64,000 bases of DNA from Pseudomonas sp. KNUC1026 (GTDB lineage Bacteria > Pseudomonadota > Gammaproteobacteria > Pseudomonadales > Pseudomonadaceae). The translations under genes and the position numbers were made by a program. The stretch's first letter is position 1, and every line of letters starts with the position of its first letter. The notes under the pieces were generated by a model. That model was not told where the DNA came from and ran no database searches. It saw only the letters and a list, made by a program, of their open reading frames with translations. The stretch spans positions 930,001 to 994,000 of the forward strand of contig NZ_CP087138.1 in the NCBI RefSeq assembly GCF_021650705.1, read 5' to 3'. Of the stretch, positions 47,215-56,305 are shown one piece after another.

Positions 47215-47299
47215 CATCGAAGCGGGAGGTCAATGAATGCTCTGATAAATCTTCATATAAATCAGTTGGTTAATTGGTTTTTGAGGTGGCGGCCAAGCC

Positions 47300-47315
47300 T
47301 GGCCGGTTTATTGCT
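47300..47315 (+). promoter_or_regulatory. Sigma-54 (-24/-12) promoter of the sulfide-oxidation genes
   Basis: TGGCCGG-N4-TTGCT, with GG and GC separated by exactly 10 bases, is a good match to TGGCACG-N4-TTGCW. It lies 50 bp before the persulfide dioxygenase ATG. Confidence 0.8.
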
Positions 47316-47365
47316 CCAGATCAACCACGCTCGCGGCTTGAACAAAGCCCACTGGGAGACATGCA

Positions 47366-48244
47366 ATGAACGCAACGCTTCACGTCGAAGGGTTTTTCGA
47401 CCCGGCGACCCATAACGTCAGTTACCTGGTGCTGGACACCTCAACCCAGCAGTGTGCCCTGATCGATTCGGTGCTCGACTACGACCCCAGCGCCGGCCGC
47501 ACTTCCACCGCCTCGGCAGACCGCCTGATCGCGCGGGTGCGCGAGCTTGAGGCCAGCGTGCAGTGGTTGCTGGAAACCCATGTGCATGCCGACCACCTGA
47601 GCGCCGCGCCCTACCTCAAAGCACAGCTGGGCGGCCGCACCGGCATCGGCCAGCAGATTTCCACGGTGCAGCAGGTGTTCGGCGAGCTGTTCAACGCAGG
47701 GCAGGAGATGGCCCGCGACGGCAGCCAGTTCGACCACCTGTTCACCGACCAGGAGGCCTTCGCCATCGGCAGCCTCAGTTGCACGGCGCTTCACACCCCT
47801 GGCCACACGCCGGCCTGCATGACCTACGTGGTGCGCGCCGGCGATCGGACCGCAGCCTTCGTGGGCGACACGCTGTTCATGCCCGATTACGGCACCGCCC
47901 GCTGCGACTTCCCAGGTGGCGACGCGAGCACGCTGTTCCGCTCGATCGACAAGGTACTGAGCCTGCCCGCCGACACCTGTCTCTACACCTGCCACGACTA
48001 CCAACCCGGCGGCCGTGCCGTGCAATTCGCCAGCACCGTGGCCGAGCAGCGTGAGGGCAATGTGCACCTGCGCGGCGGCGTGAGTGAGCAGGCCTTCGTG
48101 GCGATGCGCAACCAGCGTGACGCCACCCTCGGCATGCCCACGCTGTTGCTGCCTTCGGTGCAGGTGAACATGCGCGCGGGGCAACTGCCGGAGCCCGAGG
48201 CCAATGGCACGCGCTACCTGAAGATCCCGCTCGACGTCGCCTGA
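47366..48244 (+). CDS. Persulfide dioxygenase (ETHE1-like metallo-beta-lactamase fold)
   Basis: 292 residues. THVHADH (71-77) is the metal-binding HxHxDH motif; further ligands lie in LHTPGHTPACM and FVGDTLFMPDYGTARCDFPG. These proteins (Pdo, Blh-type) oxidise glutathione persulfide to sulfite and glutathione. GGGAGA precedes the ATG. It is the first gene of the run controlled by the sigma-54 promoter and FisR. The sulfite it makes could be exported by the TauE-type gene downstream. Confidence 0.88.
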   Translation: MNATLHVEGFFDPATHNVSYLVLDTSTQQCALIDSVLDYDPSAGRTSTASADRLIARVRELEASVQWLLETHVHADHLSAAPYLKAQLGGRTGIGQQISTVQQVFGELFNAGQEMARDGSQFDHLFTDQEAFAIGSLSCTALHTPGHTPACMTYVVRAGDRTAAFVGDTLFMPDYGTARCDFPGGDASTLFRSIDKVLSLPADTCLYTCHDYQPGGRAVQFASTVAEQREGNVHLRGGVSEQAFVAMRNQRDATLGMPTLLLPSVQVNMRAGQLPEPEANGTRYLKIPLDVA

Positions 48245-48275
48245 GCGCGGCCCCTATCGCTACAGGAGTTCCAAC

Positions 48276-49547
48276 ATGAGCAACAACCCTGTCACTGGCG
48301 GCATCCGTGTCGCCGAATCGGCCCACACAGTCGTGATCGTTGGCGCGGGCGCGGCGGGCATCGCCACGGCCGCCAGCCTGCTGGCCCGCGAGCCGGGGCT
48401 GAACATCGCCCTCATCGACCCTGCCCGCACTCACTATTACCAGCCCGGCTGGACGTTGGTCGGCGCAGGCGTGTTCAAACCGGCCAGCACCGCGCGGGCG
48501 ATGGCCGAGGCCCTGCCCGAAGGCGTGCACTGGATCGATTCGGCCGTCACAGCCTTCGAGCCTGAGCGCAACGCCGTGATCCTCGAAGGCAACCGCACGG
48601 TGACCTACGAGCAACTGATCGTGTGCCCGGGCCTGAAGCTCGATTGGCAGGGGGTCGAAGGCCTCGCCGAGGCCTTGGGCCGCAACGGCGTGACCTCCAA
48701 TTACCGTTACGACCTGGCGCCCTACACCTGGGAACAGGTGCAGAAATTGCGCGGCGGGCGGGCGATCTTCACCCAGCCGCCGATGCCGATCAAATGCGCC
48801 GGGGCGCCGCAAAAGGCCATGTACCTCGCCGCTGACCACTGGCGCCGGGCCGGCGTGCTGGATGATATTCAGATCGAGTTTTACAGTGCCGCGGCGGTGC
48901 TGTTCGGGGTAAGCGCCTACGTGCCGGCACTGATGGAGTACGTGCACCAATACGGCATCGGCCTGAATTTCGGCCAGTCGCTGGCAAGCGTCGACGGCCC
49001 GGCACGCAAGGCGACCTTCCGCTGCACCCAGGCCGACGGCAGCATGGCGCTCATCACCCGCGAGTTCGACCTGCTGCACGCGGTGCCGCCACAGGTGGCC
49101 CCTGATTTTGTCCGCGAAAGCCCCTTGGCCGATGCCGCCGGCTGGGTGGCGGTAGACCCTGCCACGCTCTGCCACACGCAATGGCCCAACGTGCACGCTC
49201 TGGGCGATGTCGCCAATACCAGCAACGCCAAGACTGCCGCCGCCGCGCGCAAACAGGCGCCGGTGGTGGCGCACAACGTGCTGGCGGCGCTCGGCAAGCG
49301 CCAGGGCCAGGCGCTCTACGACGGCTACGGCTCGTGCCCGCTCACCGTGGAACGCGGCAAGATCGTGCTGGCCGAGTTCACCTACGGCGGTGCGCTCAAG
49401 CCCAGCTTCCCGGCCTGGCTGATCGACGGCACCCGGCCGTCGCGGCTGGCCTGGTTGCTCAAGGAGCGGGTACTACCACCGCTTTACTGGCGCGGCATGC
49501 TCAGGGGGCACGAATGGCTGGCCAAACCTGCACTGGCGGGCGCATGA
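48276..49547 (+). CDS. sqr: Sulfide:quinone oxidoreductase, type II (SQOR-like)
   Basis: 423 residues. The FAD-binding GAGAAGIATAASLL is at residues 23-36. Catalytic cysteines match those of human SQOR: C174 in PMPIKCAGAPQK and C354 in YGSCPLTVERGK. The enzyme transfers sulfide electrons to the quinone pool and forms persulfide at the membrane, the substrate of the dioxygenase encoded 31 nt upstream. Confidence 0.88.
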   Translation: MSNNPVTGGIRVAESAHTVVIVGAGAAGIATAASLLAREPGLNIALIDPARTHYYQPGWTLVGAGVFKPASTARAMAEALPEGVHWIDSAVTAFEPERNAVILEGNRTVTYEQLIVCPGLKLDWQGVEGLAEALGRNGVTSNYRYDLAPYTWEQVQKLRGGRAIFTQPPMPIKCAGAPQKAMYLAADHWRRAGVLDDIQIEFYSAAAVLFGVSAYVPALMEYVHQYGIGLNFGQSLASVDGPARKATFRCTQADGSMALITREFDLLHAVPPQVAPDFVRESPLADAAGWVAVDPATLCHTQWPNVHALGDVANTSNAKTAAAARKQAPVVAHNVLAALGKRQGQALYDGYGSCPLTVERGKIVLAEFTYGGALKPSFPAWLIDGTRPSRLAWLLKERVLPPLYWRGMLRGHEWLAKPALAGA

Positions 49548-49575
49548 GCGCGCATCGGTACGCCGGGAGGCCGCT

Positions 49576-50367
49576 ATGGCCCTGACGGCACTGCTGGGTT
49601 TGATCGTCGGTGTGATCCTGGCGCTCACCGGTGCCGGCGGCGGCATCCTTGCCGTGCCGCTGCTGCTGTTCGGGCTGGGGATCAGCGTCGCCGAGGCCGG
49701 GCCGATCGGCTTGCTGGCGGTGGGGATGGCGGCAGCGGTGGGGGCGGGTATGGGGCTGCGGGCCGGCACCGTGCGCTACAAGGCCGCGCTGTTGATGGCG
49801 GCGGCGGGCATCGTTTGTTCGCCTGCAGGGCTGTGGCTCGCCCATCGCCTGCCGGACCGGCCGTTGACGCTGCTGTTCGCCATGGTGCTGTTTTACGTCG
49901 CCACCCGGGTGTGGCGGCGCACCTTGCCGGCCCGCCCCGGCAGGTGCTTCAAGGCGCCGCCCTGCATTCTCGATGCCCAGCGCGGCAAGCTGAACTGGAC
50001 CGGCCCCTGCGCCTGGGCGCTGGCCCTGGCGGGGCTGGTGGCGGGTGGGTTGTCGGGCCTGCTCGGGGTCGGCGGGGGCTTTGTGATGGTGCCGGCGCTG
50101 CAGCGTTACAGCAATTTGAGTGCGCAGTCGGTGTTGGCCACGTCGCTGGCGGTGATCGCGCTGGTGTCGCTGGCGGGAGTGGCCACCAGCTCGCTGGCCG
50201 GGCATGTGCAGTGGACCATCGCCGCGCCTTTCTGCGCGGGGGCGCTCGCCGGAATGCTCGCGGGCCAGCAGGTGGCGGCGAGGCTCGCCGGGCCGTACCT
50301 GCAACGCGGCTTTGCGGTGGTGTGTGCACTGGTGGCGCTGGGGTTGTTCATCAAGGGGCTGCGGTGA
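49576..50367 (+). CDS. TauE/SafE-family sulfite or sulfonate exporter
   Basis: 263 residues with about eight helices in two repeats, each starting with a Gly-rich loop (LTGAGGGILAVPLLLFGLG; LGVGGGFVMVPALQRY), characteristic of TauE/SafE permeases. In a persulfide-dioxygenase cluster the likely cargo is sulfite. Gap to sqr 28 nt. Confidence 0.85.
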   Translation: MALTALLGLIVGVILALTGAGGGILAVPLLLFGLGISVAEAGPIGLLAVGMAAAVGAGMGLRAGTVRYKAALLMAAAGIVCSPAGLWLAHRLPDRPLTLLFAMVLFYVATRVWRRTLPARPGRCFKAPPCILDAQRGKLNWTGPCAWALALAGLVAGGLSGLLGVGGGFVMVPALQRYSNLSAQSVLATSLAVIALVSLAGVATSSLAGHVQWTIAAPFCAGALAGMLAGQQVAARLAGPYLQRGFAVVCALVALGLFIKGLR

Positions 50368-50398
50368 TGGTTTGTTCAGGGCAAAACGGAGCGCAGAC

Positions 50399-50833
50399 GT
50401 GACGATTGACTGGTTGCATTTCACACCGTGGTCGGCCTTGGCCGGCGGCGTATTGATTGGCCTGGCGGCGAGCCTGTTCGCTGTCGCCAATGGCCGGATC
50501 GCGGGCATCAGCGGGCTGCTGGGCAGCCTGTTGCAGCGGGGCGCGGAGGGCAGGCTGGAAAAGGCCCTGTTCCTCATCGGCCTGCTGGTGGCGCCGTTTG
50601 CGTGGGCGCTGGTGGCGGCACCTGTTCGGCCGAGCTTTCCGGCAGGCGTAACGGGGCTGGTTGTGGCCGGGTTGCTGGTGGGCCTCGGTACCCGCTATGG
50701 CTCGGGCTGCACCAGCGGCCATGGCGTGTGTGGCTTGGCGCGGCTGTCGCGGCGCTCACTGGTGGCCACGGCCTGTTTCATGGCCAGCGCGGGGCTTACC
50801 GTTTGGCTGGTGCGCCACGTGTGGGGAGGTTGA
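50399..50833 (+). CDS. YeeE/YedE-family membrane protein, half 1
   Basis: 144 residues. The GTG at 50399 starts TIDWLHFTPWSALAGGVLIG. The conserved GSGCTSGHGVCGLARL motif holds the cysteines thought to relay sulfane sulfur or thiosulfate in YeeE (TsuA) proteins. Single-halved YeeE/YedE proteins occur as pairs; the other half follows 2 nt later. Probably moves a sulfur compound made or used in this pathway. Confidence 0.82.
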   Translation: MTIDWLHFTPWSALAGGVLIGLAASLFAVANGRIAGISGLLGSLLQRGAEGRLEKALFLIGLLVAPFAWALVAAPVRPSFPAGVTGLVVAGLLVGLGTRYGSGCTSGHGVCGLARLSRRSLVATACFMASAGLTVWLVRHVWGG

Positions 50834-50835
50834 GC

Positions 50836-51252
50836 ATGCGCTACGTAACCGCGTTGTTGGCTGGCCTGCTTTTCGGCCTGGGCCTGTTGTTGGCCGGCAT
50901 GGCCGACCCTGCCAAGGTGCTGGCCTTTCTGGATGTGGTGGGCTCCTGGGACCCTTCACTGGCGCTGGTGATGGCGGGTGCTATCGGCACCGCTCTCGGC
51001 CCGATGGCCTGGGCACGGCACCGTCAGTGTTCGCTGCTGGCGCGGCCGATGCAATTGCCGGCCCAGCGCCAGGTGGATGCGCGCCTGGTAGGCGGCAGCC
51101 TGGTGTTCGGCGTTGGCTGGGGGATTGCGGGGGTGTGCCCTGGGCCTGCCCTGGTGCTGTTGCCGGGTGGCTATTGGCAGGTGCTGGTGTTCGTGGCGGC
51201 GATGTTGGTGGGGATGGCGCTGTTCAGCTTGGCCCAGCGGTGGCAACGCTGA
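50836..51252 (+). CDS. YeeE/YedE-like (DUF6691-type) membrane protein, half 2
   Basis: 138 residues. LLFGLGLLLAGMADPAKVLA and FGVGWGIAGVCPGPALVLL are the family motifs; the cysteine in GVCPGPA matches the second half-site. It pairs with the preceding gene to form a complete transporter. A hairpin-rich gap then leads to the iron-transport genes, which are not part of this unit. Confidence 0.82.
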   Translation: MRYVTALLAGLLFGLGLLLAGMADPAKVLAFLDVVGSWDPSLALVMAGAIGTALGPMAWARHRQCSLLARPMQLPAQRQVDARLVGGSLVFGVGWGIAGVCPGPALVLLPGGYWQVLVFVAAMLVGMALFSLAQRWQR

Positions 51253-51360
51253 GGCCGCCTCAACACAAAGCATTACTGAATGTAAGAGATTTCATCTTGA
51301 TGAGAACGCTTCCTATGTAAAAATGCCTGTCATTTACCTGCCCCCCTTCGAGAGGTCTAC

Positions 51361-52488
51361 ATGCGTCATTCCGCTCCACGCCGCCTGTTCGGCGCCCTGG
51401 CCCTTGCGCTGCTGTCCCATGGCGCAATGGCCGCCACCACCGTCACCGACATCGCCGGCCGCCAGGTGCAGATCCCGGACAAGGTCGACCATGTGCTGCT
51501 GGGCGAGGGGCGGATGATCTATGCCGTGGCGGCGCTGGACAAAGCCAACCCGTTCGAGCGCGTGGTCGGCTGGCAGGGCGAGCTCAAGGAAGTGGATGCG
51601 CCGGGTTACGCCGCGTTCAAGGCCAAGTTCCCACAGATCGACACCATCCCCACCATCGGCCAGACCTCCGAAGCCAGCGTGAACCCCGAGCGGGTGCTGG
51701 ACCTGCACCCCGACATCGCGATCTTCGGCGTTGCCGGCCACGGCCCGGGCGTGAAGAACCCGGTGGTCGAGCAATTGCAGCAGGCCGGCGTGCCGGTGCT
51801 GTTCATCGACTTTCGCGAGCACCCGATGCAGAACACCGTGCCGAGCATGAAGCTGCTCGGCCAGGCGCTGCACCGCGAGAAAGAGGCCCAGGCCTACATC
51901 GACTGGTACCAGCGCCATTTGGCCAAGGTCGAAAGCGTGGTGAGCCAGGTGCCGCAGGCCAAGCGCCCGTCGGTGTTCATCGAGCTGCTGGCCGGCTACG
52001 GCAAGGGCGGCGTCGCCTGCTGCCACAGCGCAGGCAAAGGCAACATGGGTGAATTCATCGAAGCCGCCGGCGGCAACAACATCGCCTCGCCGCTGATCCC
52101 CGGCCCCATTGGCGACATCAACCTGGAGAAGCTGATTGCGGCCGACCCGCGTTTCTATCTCGCCAGCGGCACGCGTGATGAGGCCAGCACCGAGGCTGGC
52201 TTGAAAGTGGGGCAGGGCGTCAGCCAAAGCGCGTCGCGCGCCAGCCTGCAGACCCTGGTGGAGCGGCCCGGCATCAGCAGCCTCACCGCCGTGCGTGAAG
52301 GCCGCGTGCACGGACTGTGGCACAACTACTACAACTCGCCTTACAACGTGCTGGCGGTCGAGGCCATGGCCAAGTGGTTCTACCCCGAGCAGATGAAGGA
52401 CGTGGACCCGGCCAAGAGCTTGCAGGAGCTGGGGCAATTTCTGCCGGTGCAGCCGCAGGGCGCCTACTGGGTGGACCTGAAGCCGTGA
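51361..52488 (+). CDS. Iron-siderophore-type ABC transporter, binding protein
   Basis: 375 residues. Signal peptide FGALALALLSHGAMAATT, then a class III binding protein (VTDIAGRQVQIPDKVDHVLL; PERVLDLHPDIAIFG; GNMGEFIEAAGGNNIASPLI). CCHSA at residue 220 or so is unusual for the family and may bind metal or heme. The upstream gap contains ATGAGAA-CGC-TTCCTAT, a weak Fur-like inverted repeat at 51298-51315. The permease overlaps its stop as GTGA. Confidence 0.85.
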   Translation: MRHSAPRRLFGALALALLSHGAMAATTVTDIAGRQVQIPDKVDHVLLGEGRMIYAVAALDKANPFERVVGWQGELKEVDAPGYAAFKAKFPQIDTIPTIGQTSEASVNPERVLDLHPDIAIFGVAGHGPGVKNPVVEQLQQAGVPVLFIDFREHPMQNTVPSMKLLGQALHREKEAQAYIDWYQRHLAKVESVVSQVPQAKRPSVFIELLAGYGKGGVACCHSAGKGNMGEFIEAAGGNNIASPLIPGPIGDINLEKLIAADPRFYLASGTRDEASTEAGLKVGQGVSQSASRASLQTLVERPGISSLTAVREGRVHGLWHNYYNSPYNVLAVEAMAKWFYPEQMKDVDPAKSLQELGQFLPVQPQGAYWVDLKP

Positions 52489-53552
52489 CCTTGCCGTTCG
52501 ACCCCGGCGCCGCGCAGGCGCCGGTGCAGGAAGACTACCGCCGCGTGCTGCGCCGCCGTTCGTTGCTGCTGGCGGCCTTTGCGTTGGCCATCGCCGCCTC
52601 GCTGTTACTGGACTTCACCCTGGGGCCGTCGGGCATGAGCCTGAGCGAGCTGTGGCAGGCGCTGGTGCACAAGGGCAGCGTCAGCCCCGGCCAGCAGGTG
52701 ATCGTCTGGGGCATCCGTTTGCCGCAAGCGCTGATGGCGGTGCTGGTGGGCGCGGCGCTGGGGCTGGCGGGGGCGGAGATGCAGACCATCCTCAACAATC
52801 CACTGGCCAGCCCCTTCACCTTGGGCGTTTCCCATGCCGCCGCCTTTGGCGCGGCGCTGGCGATCGTGCTCGGCTGGGGGATCCCCGGCGTGCCGGATCA
52901 ATGGCTGGTGGCAGCCGATGCCTTCGTCTTCGCGCTGCTCTGCACCCTGGCGCTGGACGTGCTGGCGCGGCTGCGCAAGGCCGACACCAACGTGGTGGTG
53001 CTGTTTGGCATCGCCCTGGGCTTTACCTTCGGCGCGCTGGTGTCGCTGGTGCAGTTCGTCGCCAGTGAGGACGCTTTGCAGGCGCTGGTGTTCTGGACGC
53101 TGGGCAGCCTGGCGCGGGCCGACTGGTTCAAGGTCGGGCTGCTGGCGGCGGCGTTGCTGGTGTGCCTGCCGCTGGCGCTGCGCCGCGCCTGGCAACTCAC
53201 GGCGCTGCGCCTGGGCGAGGACCGCGCGGCGAGCTTCGGCATCGACGTGAAGCGCTTGCGCATGGGCACTCTGTTGCGGGTGAGCGTGCTCTCGGCGCTG
53301 GCGGTCTCGTTCGTCGGCACCATCGGCTTCATCGGCCTGGTGGGGCCGCACATCGCGCGGATGCTGTTCGGTGAAGACCACCGCTTCTACCTGCCGGGCA
53401 GCGCACTGGCCGGTGCGTTGATTCTGTCGCTGGCCTCGGTGGTGTCGAAGAACATCCTCCACGGGGTGCTGGTGCCGGTGGGCATCGTCACTTCGCTGGT
53501 GGGCGTGCCGTTCTTCCTGTTCATCGTGCTGCGGCGCAAGGGGGTGCAGTGA
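52485..53552 (+). CDS. FecCD-family iron ABC permease
   Basis: 355 residues from a GTG overlapping the upstream stop. Ten helices with FecCD motifs (IRLPQALMAVLVGAALGLAG; LNNPLASPFTLGVSHAAAFG; GTIGFIGLVGPHIARMLFGE). It functions as a homodimer between the binding protein and the ATPase. The stop overlaps the next start as TGATG. Confidence 0.9.
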   Translation: MTLPFDPGAAQAPVQEDYRRVLRRRSLLLAAFALAIAASLLLDFTLGPSGMSLSELWQALVHKGSVSPGQQVIVWGIRLPQALMAVLVGAALGLAGAEMQTILNNPLASPFTLGVSHAAAFGAALAIVLGWGIPGVPDQWLVAADAFVFALLCTLALDVLARLRKADTNVVVLFGIALGFTFGALVSLVQFVASEDALQALVFWTLGSLARADWFKVGLLAAALLVCLPLALRRAWQLTALRLGEDRAASFGIDVKRLRMGTLLRVSVLSALAVSFVGTIGFIGLVGPHIARMLFGEDHRFYLPGSALAGALILSLASVVSKNILHGVLVPVGIVTSLVGVPFFLFIVLRRKGVQ

Positions 53553-54325
53553 TGGCCTTGGCAGTCGAAGGCTTGAGCGTGCGCTATGGCAAGCGTGCGG
53601 TGATCGAGCACCTGAGCGTAGCGGGTATCGAGGCGGGGCAGGTGACGGCGTTGCTGGGGCCCAATGGCAGCGGCAAGTCGACGCTGCTCAAGGCGCTCGC
53701 GGGCCTGGCCAAGGCCGACGGCCAGGTGCTGCTGGGTGGCCGCGACATGCTCAGGGCAAGCTTCGCCGAGCGTGCCGAGCAGGTGGTGTACCTGCCGCAA
53801 AGCCTGCCGGCCAGCGTGCACCTGCGGGTGTTCGAGTCGCTGCTGGTTGCACGCCGCGCCTCCGGCGGGCGCCAGGCCGATGAAGAAGGCAGCGCCTGGC
53901 GCCTGTTGCAGCGGCTGGGTATCGAACACCTGGGCATGCGTTTTCTCGACGAGCTTTCCGGTGGGCAAAAGCAGCTGGTGGGCCTGGCCCAGGCGCTGAT
54001 CCGCCAGCCGCGCGTGCTGTTGCTGGATGAGCCGCTGTCGGCGCTGGATCTTAACTACCAGTTCCACGTGATGGCGCTGATCGCTGAGGAAACCCGCGAG
54101 CGCGGCATGATCACCCTGATCGTGCTGCACGACATCAACATCAGCCTGCGCCATACCGACCGGGTGTTGATGCTCAAGGGCGGTGCGCTGGTGGCCAACG
54201 GCGCGCCTGCGCAGGTGATCACCGCGCAGAGCCTGGCCCAGGTCTACGGCGTGCGCGGCCGCGTCGAGCGCTGCTCGCAGGGGCATGCGCAGGTGATGAT
54301 CGACGGGTTGGTGGCGGGGGTGTGA
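53552..54325 (+). CDS. Iron-type ABC transporter, ATPase
   Basis: 257 residues. Walker A GPNGSGKST (36-44), signature LSGGQKQ, Walker B VLLLDEPLSALD and the H-loop VLHDINISL are intact. Pairs with the FecCD permease; the three genes are translationally coupled by overlaps. Confidence 0.92.
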   Translation: MALAVEGLSVRYGKRAVIEHLSVAGIEAGQVTALLGPNGSGKSTLLKALAGLAKADGQVLLGGRDMLRASFAERAEQVVYLPQSLPASVHLRVFESLLVARRASGGRQADEEGSAWRLLQRLGIEHLGMRFLDELSGGQKQLVGLAQALIRQPRVLLLDEPLSALDLNYQFHVMALIAEETRERGMITLIVLHDINISLRHTDRVLMLKGGALVANGAPAQVITAQSLAQVYGVRGRVERCSQGHAQVMIDGLVAGV

Positions 54326-54340
54326 GCGGTGTTGCCGCCC

Positions 54341-54440
54341 GTTGCACGTCGCCCGGCAAGCCGGCCTCCCACAATTTGATCTGTGCTGATCCTGAAGAAT
54401 CCGGCTGATCACAAAGTGGGAGGGCGGCTTGCCGCGCGAC
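54341..54440. repeat. REPIN next to the RAYT gene
   Basis: Left REP TTGCACGTCGCCCGGCAAGC and right REP GGCGGCTTGCCGCGCGAC are in inverted orientation with 43 bp between. The left half is almost identical to the REPIN at 5193. Confidence 0.85.
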
Positions 54441-54448
54441 ACTTGGTC

Positions 54449-54943
54449 TTACAACCGATACCCGTCCAGGCGACCCAGCACACCACTGGGATCACCCGGC
54501 CACACACAATCCCACAGTGGATAGTGGCCCACCTCACGCACCAGCCCGGCTCGTACGGGGTTGGCTACGATGTACCGAGCCACGGGCAGTGCGTCTTTCA
54601 GCTGTCGGATGGCCTTGTCGTGATACCCGTCCTGCCACAGGCCTGATGGCCGGCCGGGCATTGCCCTGCAGGCGCGGTTCTTGAGCTTGCGAACCAGTTC
54701 GGCCAGTGAGTTCTGGCGTAACGCGACCAGCCAGTGCAGATGGTCCGGCATCAGCACCCAGGCCAAGGTGTCGCTTTCACCAAGAACCTCCGCTTTGCGC
54801 ATCGCCTGGATCACCGGCTGGCCGCTGCGCCAGTCGAGAAACAACCGTTGCCGCCTACTGGTGACCAGCGTCAGCAGGTAAAGCATGCCGGGGATTGAAT
54901 CGCGGTGGGCGCGCAGGCGGCGCGAGCCGGTGGGCTGGTTCAT
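54449..54943 (-). CDS. REP-associated tyrosine transposase (RAYT, Y1_Tnp)
   Basis: 164 residues. The HUH motif is seen as DHLHWLV, and the catalytic Tyr in DGYHDKAIR; NPVRAGLV is the typical RAYT tail. Such single-domain enzymes nick REP sequences. REP elements flank it on both sides, as expected. AAGGAAGG precedes the ATG at 54943. Confidence 0.9.
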   Translation of the reverse strand: MNQPTGSRRLRAHRDSIPGMLYLLTLVTSRRQRLFLDWRSGQPVIQAMRKAEVLGESDTLAWVLMPDHLHWLVALRQNSLAELVRKLKNRACRAMPGRPSGLWQDGYHDKAIRQLKDALPVARYIVANPVRAGLVREVGHYPLWDCVWPGDPSGVLGRLDGYRL

Positions 54944-54983
54944 GGTTGCCTTCCTTGGCAGATGACTGGATGCCTGAGAGTAG

Positions 54984-55010
54984 GATGTCGCGCGGCAAGC
55001 CGCCCCCCCA
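54984..55010. repeat. REP palindrome
   Basis: GATGTCGCGCGGCAAGCCGC followed by CCCCCCA lies just upstream of the RAYT start and inverted to one at 54416. Confidence 0.8.
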
Positions 55011-55137
55011 CCGGTGCTTGGCGTGATTGCCAAACATGACCGACGCAGATCACCCCATGGGAGGGGACGCACCAAGCGCCAAGCCACCCAGGATATGTCA
55101 CTATCCCCACCCTCCAAACCAACCCAAAGCCCCAACC

Positions 55138-55848
55138 ATGTCCCGCGCCGAACGCCTGCTCGAACTCCTTCAATGCCTGCGCCGCCACCGCTACCCGGTC
55201 AGCGGCCAGGCCCTGGCCGAAGAGCTGGACGTGAGCCTGCGCTCGCTGTACCGCGACATCGCCAGCCTGCGCGCCCAGGGCGCGCAGATCGACGGCGCGG
55301 CAGGGCTGGGCTACGTACTGCGCCCAGGCTTCGAGCTGCCACCGCTGATGTTCAGCAGCGGCGAGTTGGAGGCCTTGATGCTGGGCATCCGCTGGGTCAC
55401 CCGCAGCACCGACCCGGTCCATGCCCAGGACGCCCGCAACGCTCTGGCGCGGATCCGCGCCGTGTTGCCCGCCGGGCTGCGCCACGAGCTCGACAGCTGC
55501 ACCCTGTTGATCGGCCCGCCGGTGGGTGGCAAGCGCAAGGGCAGCGAGCACTTGCCGGTGTTGCGCGAGGCGATCCGCAACCAGCGCAAGGTGCTGATCA
55601 CCTATCAGGATGAGTCCGGCCGAGAAACCGAGCGCCTGCTCTGGCCCTTCGCGCTGGGTTACATGGAGCAGGCGCGCATGCTCATTGCCTGGTGCGAGCT
55701 GCGCCAGGCGACGCGGCACTTTCGTGCCGACCGGTTGCTGGCAGTCGAGCCGCAGGCGAACAGCTATCCCATGGCCCGCCAGCAATTGCTCAATGAATGG
55801 GCGCGCGAGCAGGGCATCGAACTGGAACCGCCTGCTGCCGAAAACTGA
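55138..55848 (+). CDS. YafY-type WYL-domain regulator
   Basis: 236 residues. RAERLLELLQCLRRHRYPVS and LDVSLRSLYRDIASLRAQGA are a DeoR-like helix-turn-helix. A WYL-type ligand domain follows (RKVLITYQDESGRETERLLW, GYMEQARMLIAWCELRQATR). It probably controls the VOC gene 85 nt downstream. Confidence 0.85.
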   Translation: MSRAERLLELLQCLRRHRYPVSGQALAEELDVSLRSLYRDIASLRAQGAQIDGAAGLGYVLRPGFELPPLMFSSGELEALMLGIRWVTRSTDPVHAQDARNALARIRAVLPAGLRHELDSCTLLIGPPVGGKRKGSEHLPVLREAIRNQRKVLITYQDESGRETERLLWPFALGYMEQARMLIAWCELRQATRHFRADRLLAVEPQANSYPMARQQLLNEWAREQGIELEPPAAEN

Positions 55849-55933
55849 CAGCGGCGCCGTGCAAGCTACCTGAACTGGCCGGCCAGCCCGCCGCGAACCG
55901 CGCGCCGGGGCCGCCAGCTTCAAGGAGCCTGCA

Positions 55934-56305
55934 ATGAACCTGCCCAACCTCAACGTGTTCTACGTCGACGACATCCAGCGCAGCACCGCGCTCTACCGCA
56001 GCATCCTCGAATTGGAACCTGTTGAAGCCTCGCCCGGCTTCGTGCGGTTCATCCTGCCCAGCGGCCTGAAGATCGGCCTGTGGCATCGCCCGGCCGCAAG
56101 CCCGGCGGTGCAGGGCAGTGGCGGCAGCGAGCTGGGCTTCACGGTCGAGAACCGCGCGGCGGTGCAGCACGTCCACCAGCAGTGGCAGGCGCTGGGGTTG
56201 CGCATCGTGCAACCGCCCAGCGAGGTGGATTTCGGCTACACCGTGTGCGCGTTCGACCCGGATGGGCATTGCCTGAGGGCGTATTGCGTAGAGGATGCCG
56301 CCTAA
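55934..56305 (+). CDS. VOC-family (glyoxalase/bleomycin-resistance fold) protein
   Basis: 123 residues; two beta-alpha-beta-beta-beta modules (NVFYVDDIQRSTALYRSILE; GSELGFTVENRAAVQHVHQQ; FGYTVCAFDPDGHCLRAYCV). Enzymatic role not determined. Preceded by AAGGAG. The stop overlaps the end of the convergent VWA gene by 4 bp. Confidence 0.82.
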   Translation: MNLPNLNVFYVDDIQRSTALYRSILELEPVEASPGFVRFILPSGLKIGLWHRPAASPAVQGSGGSELGFTVENRAAVQHVHQQWQALGLRIVQPPSEVDFGYTVCAFDPDGHCLRAYCVEDAA

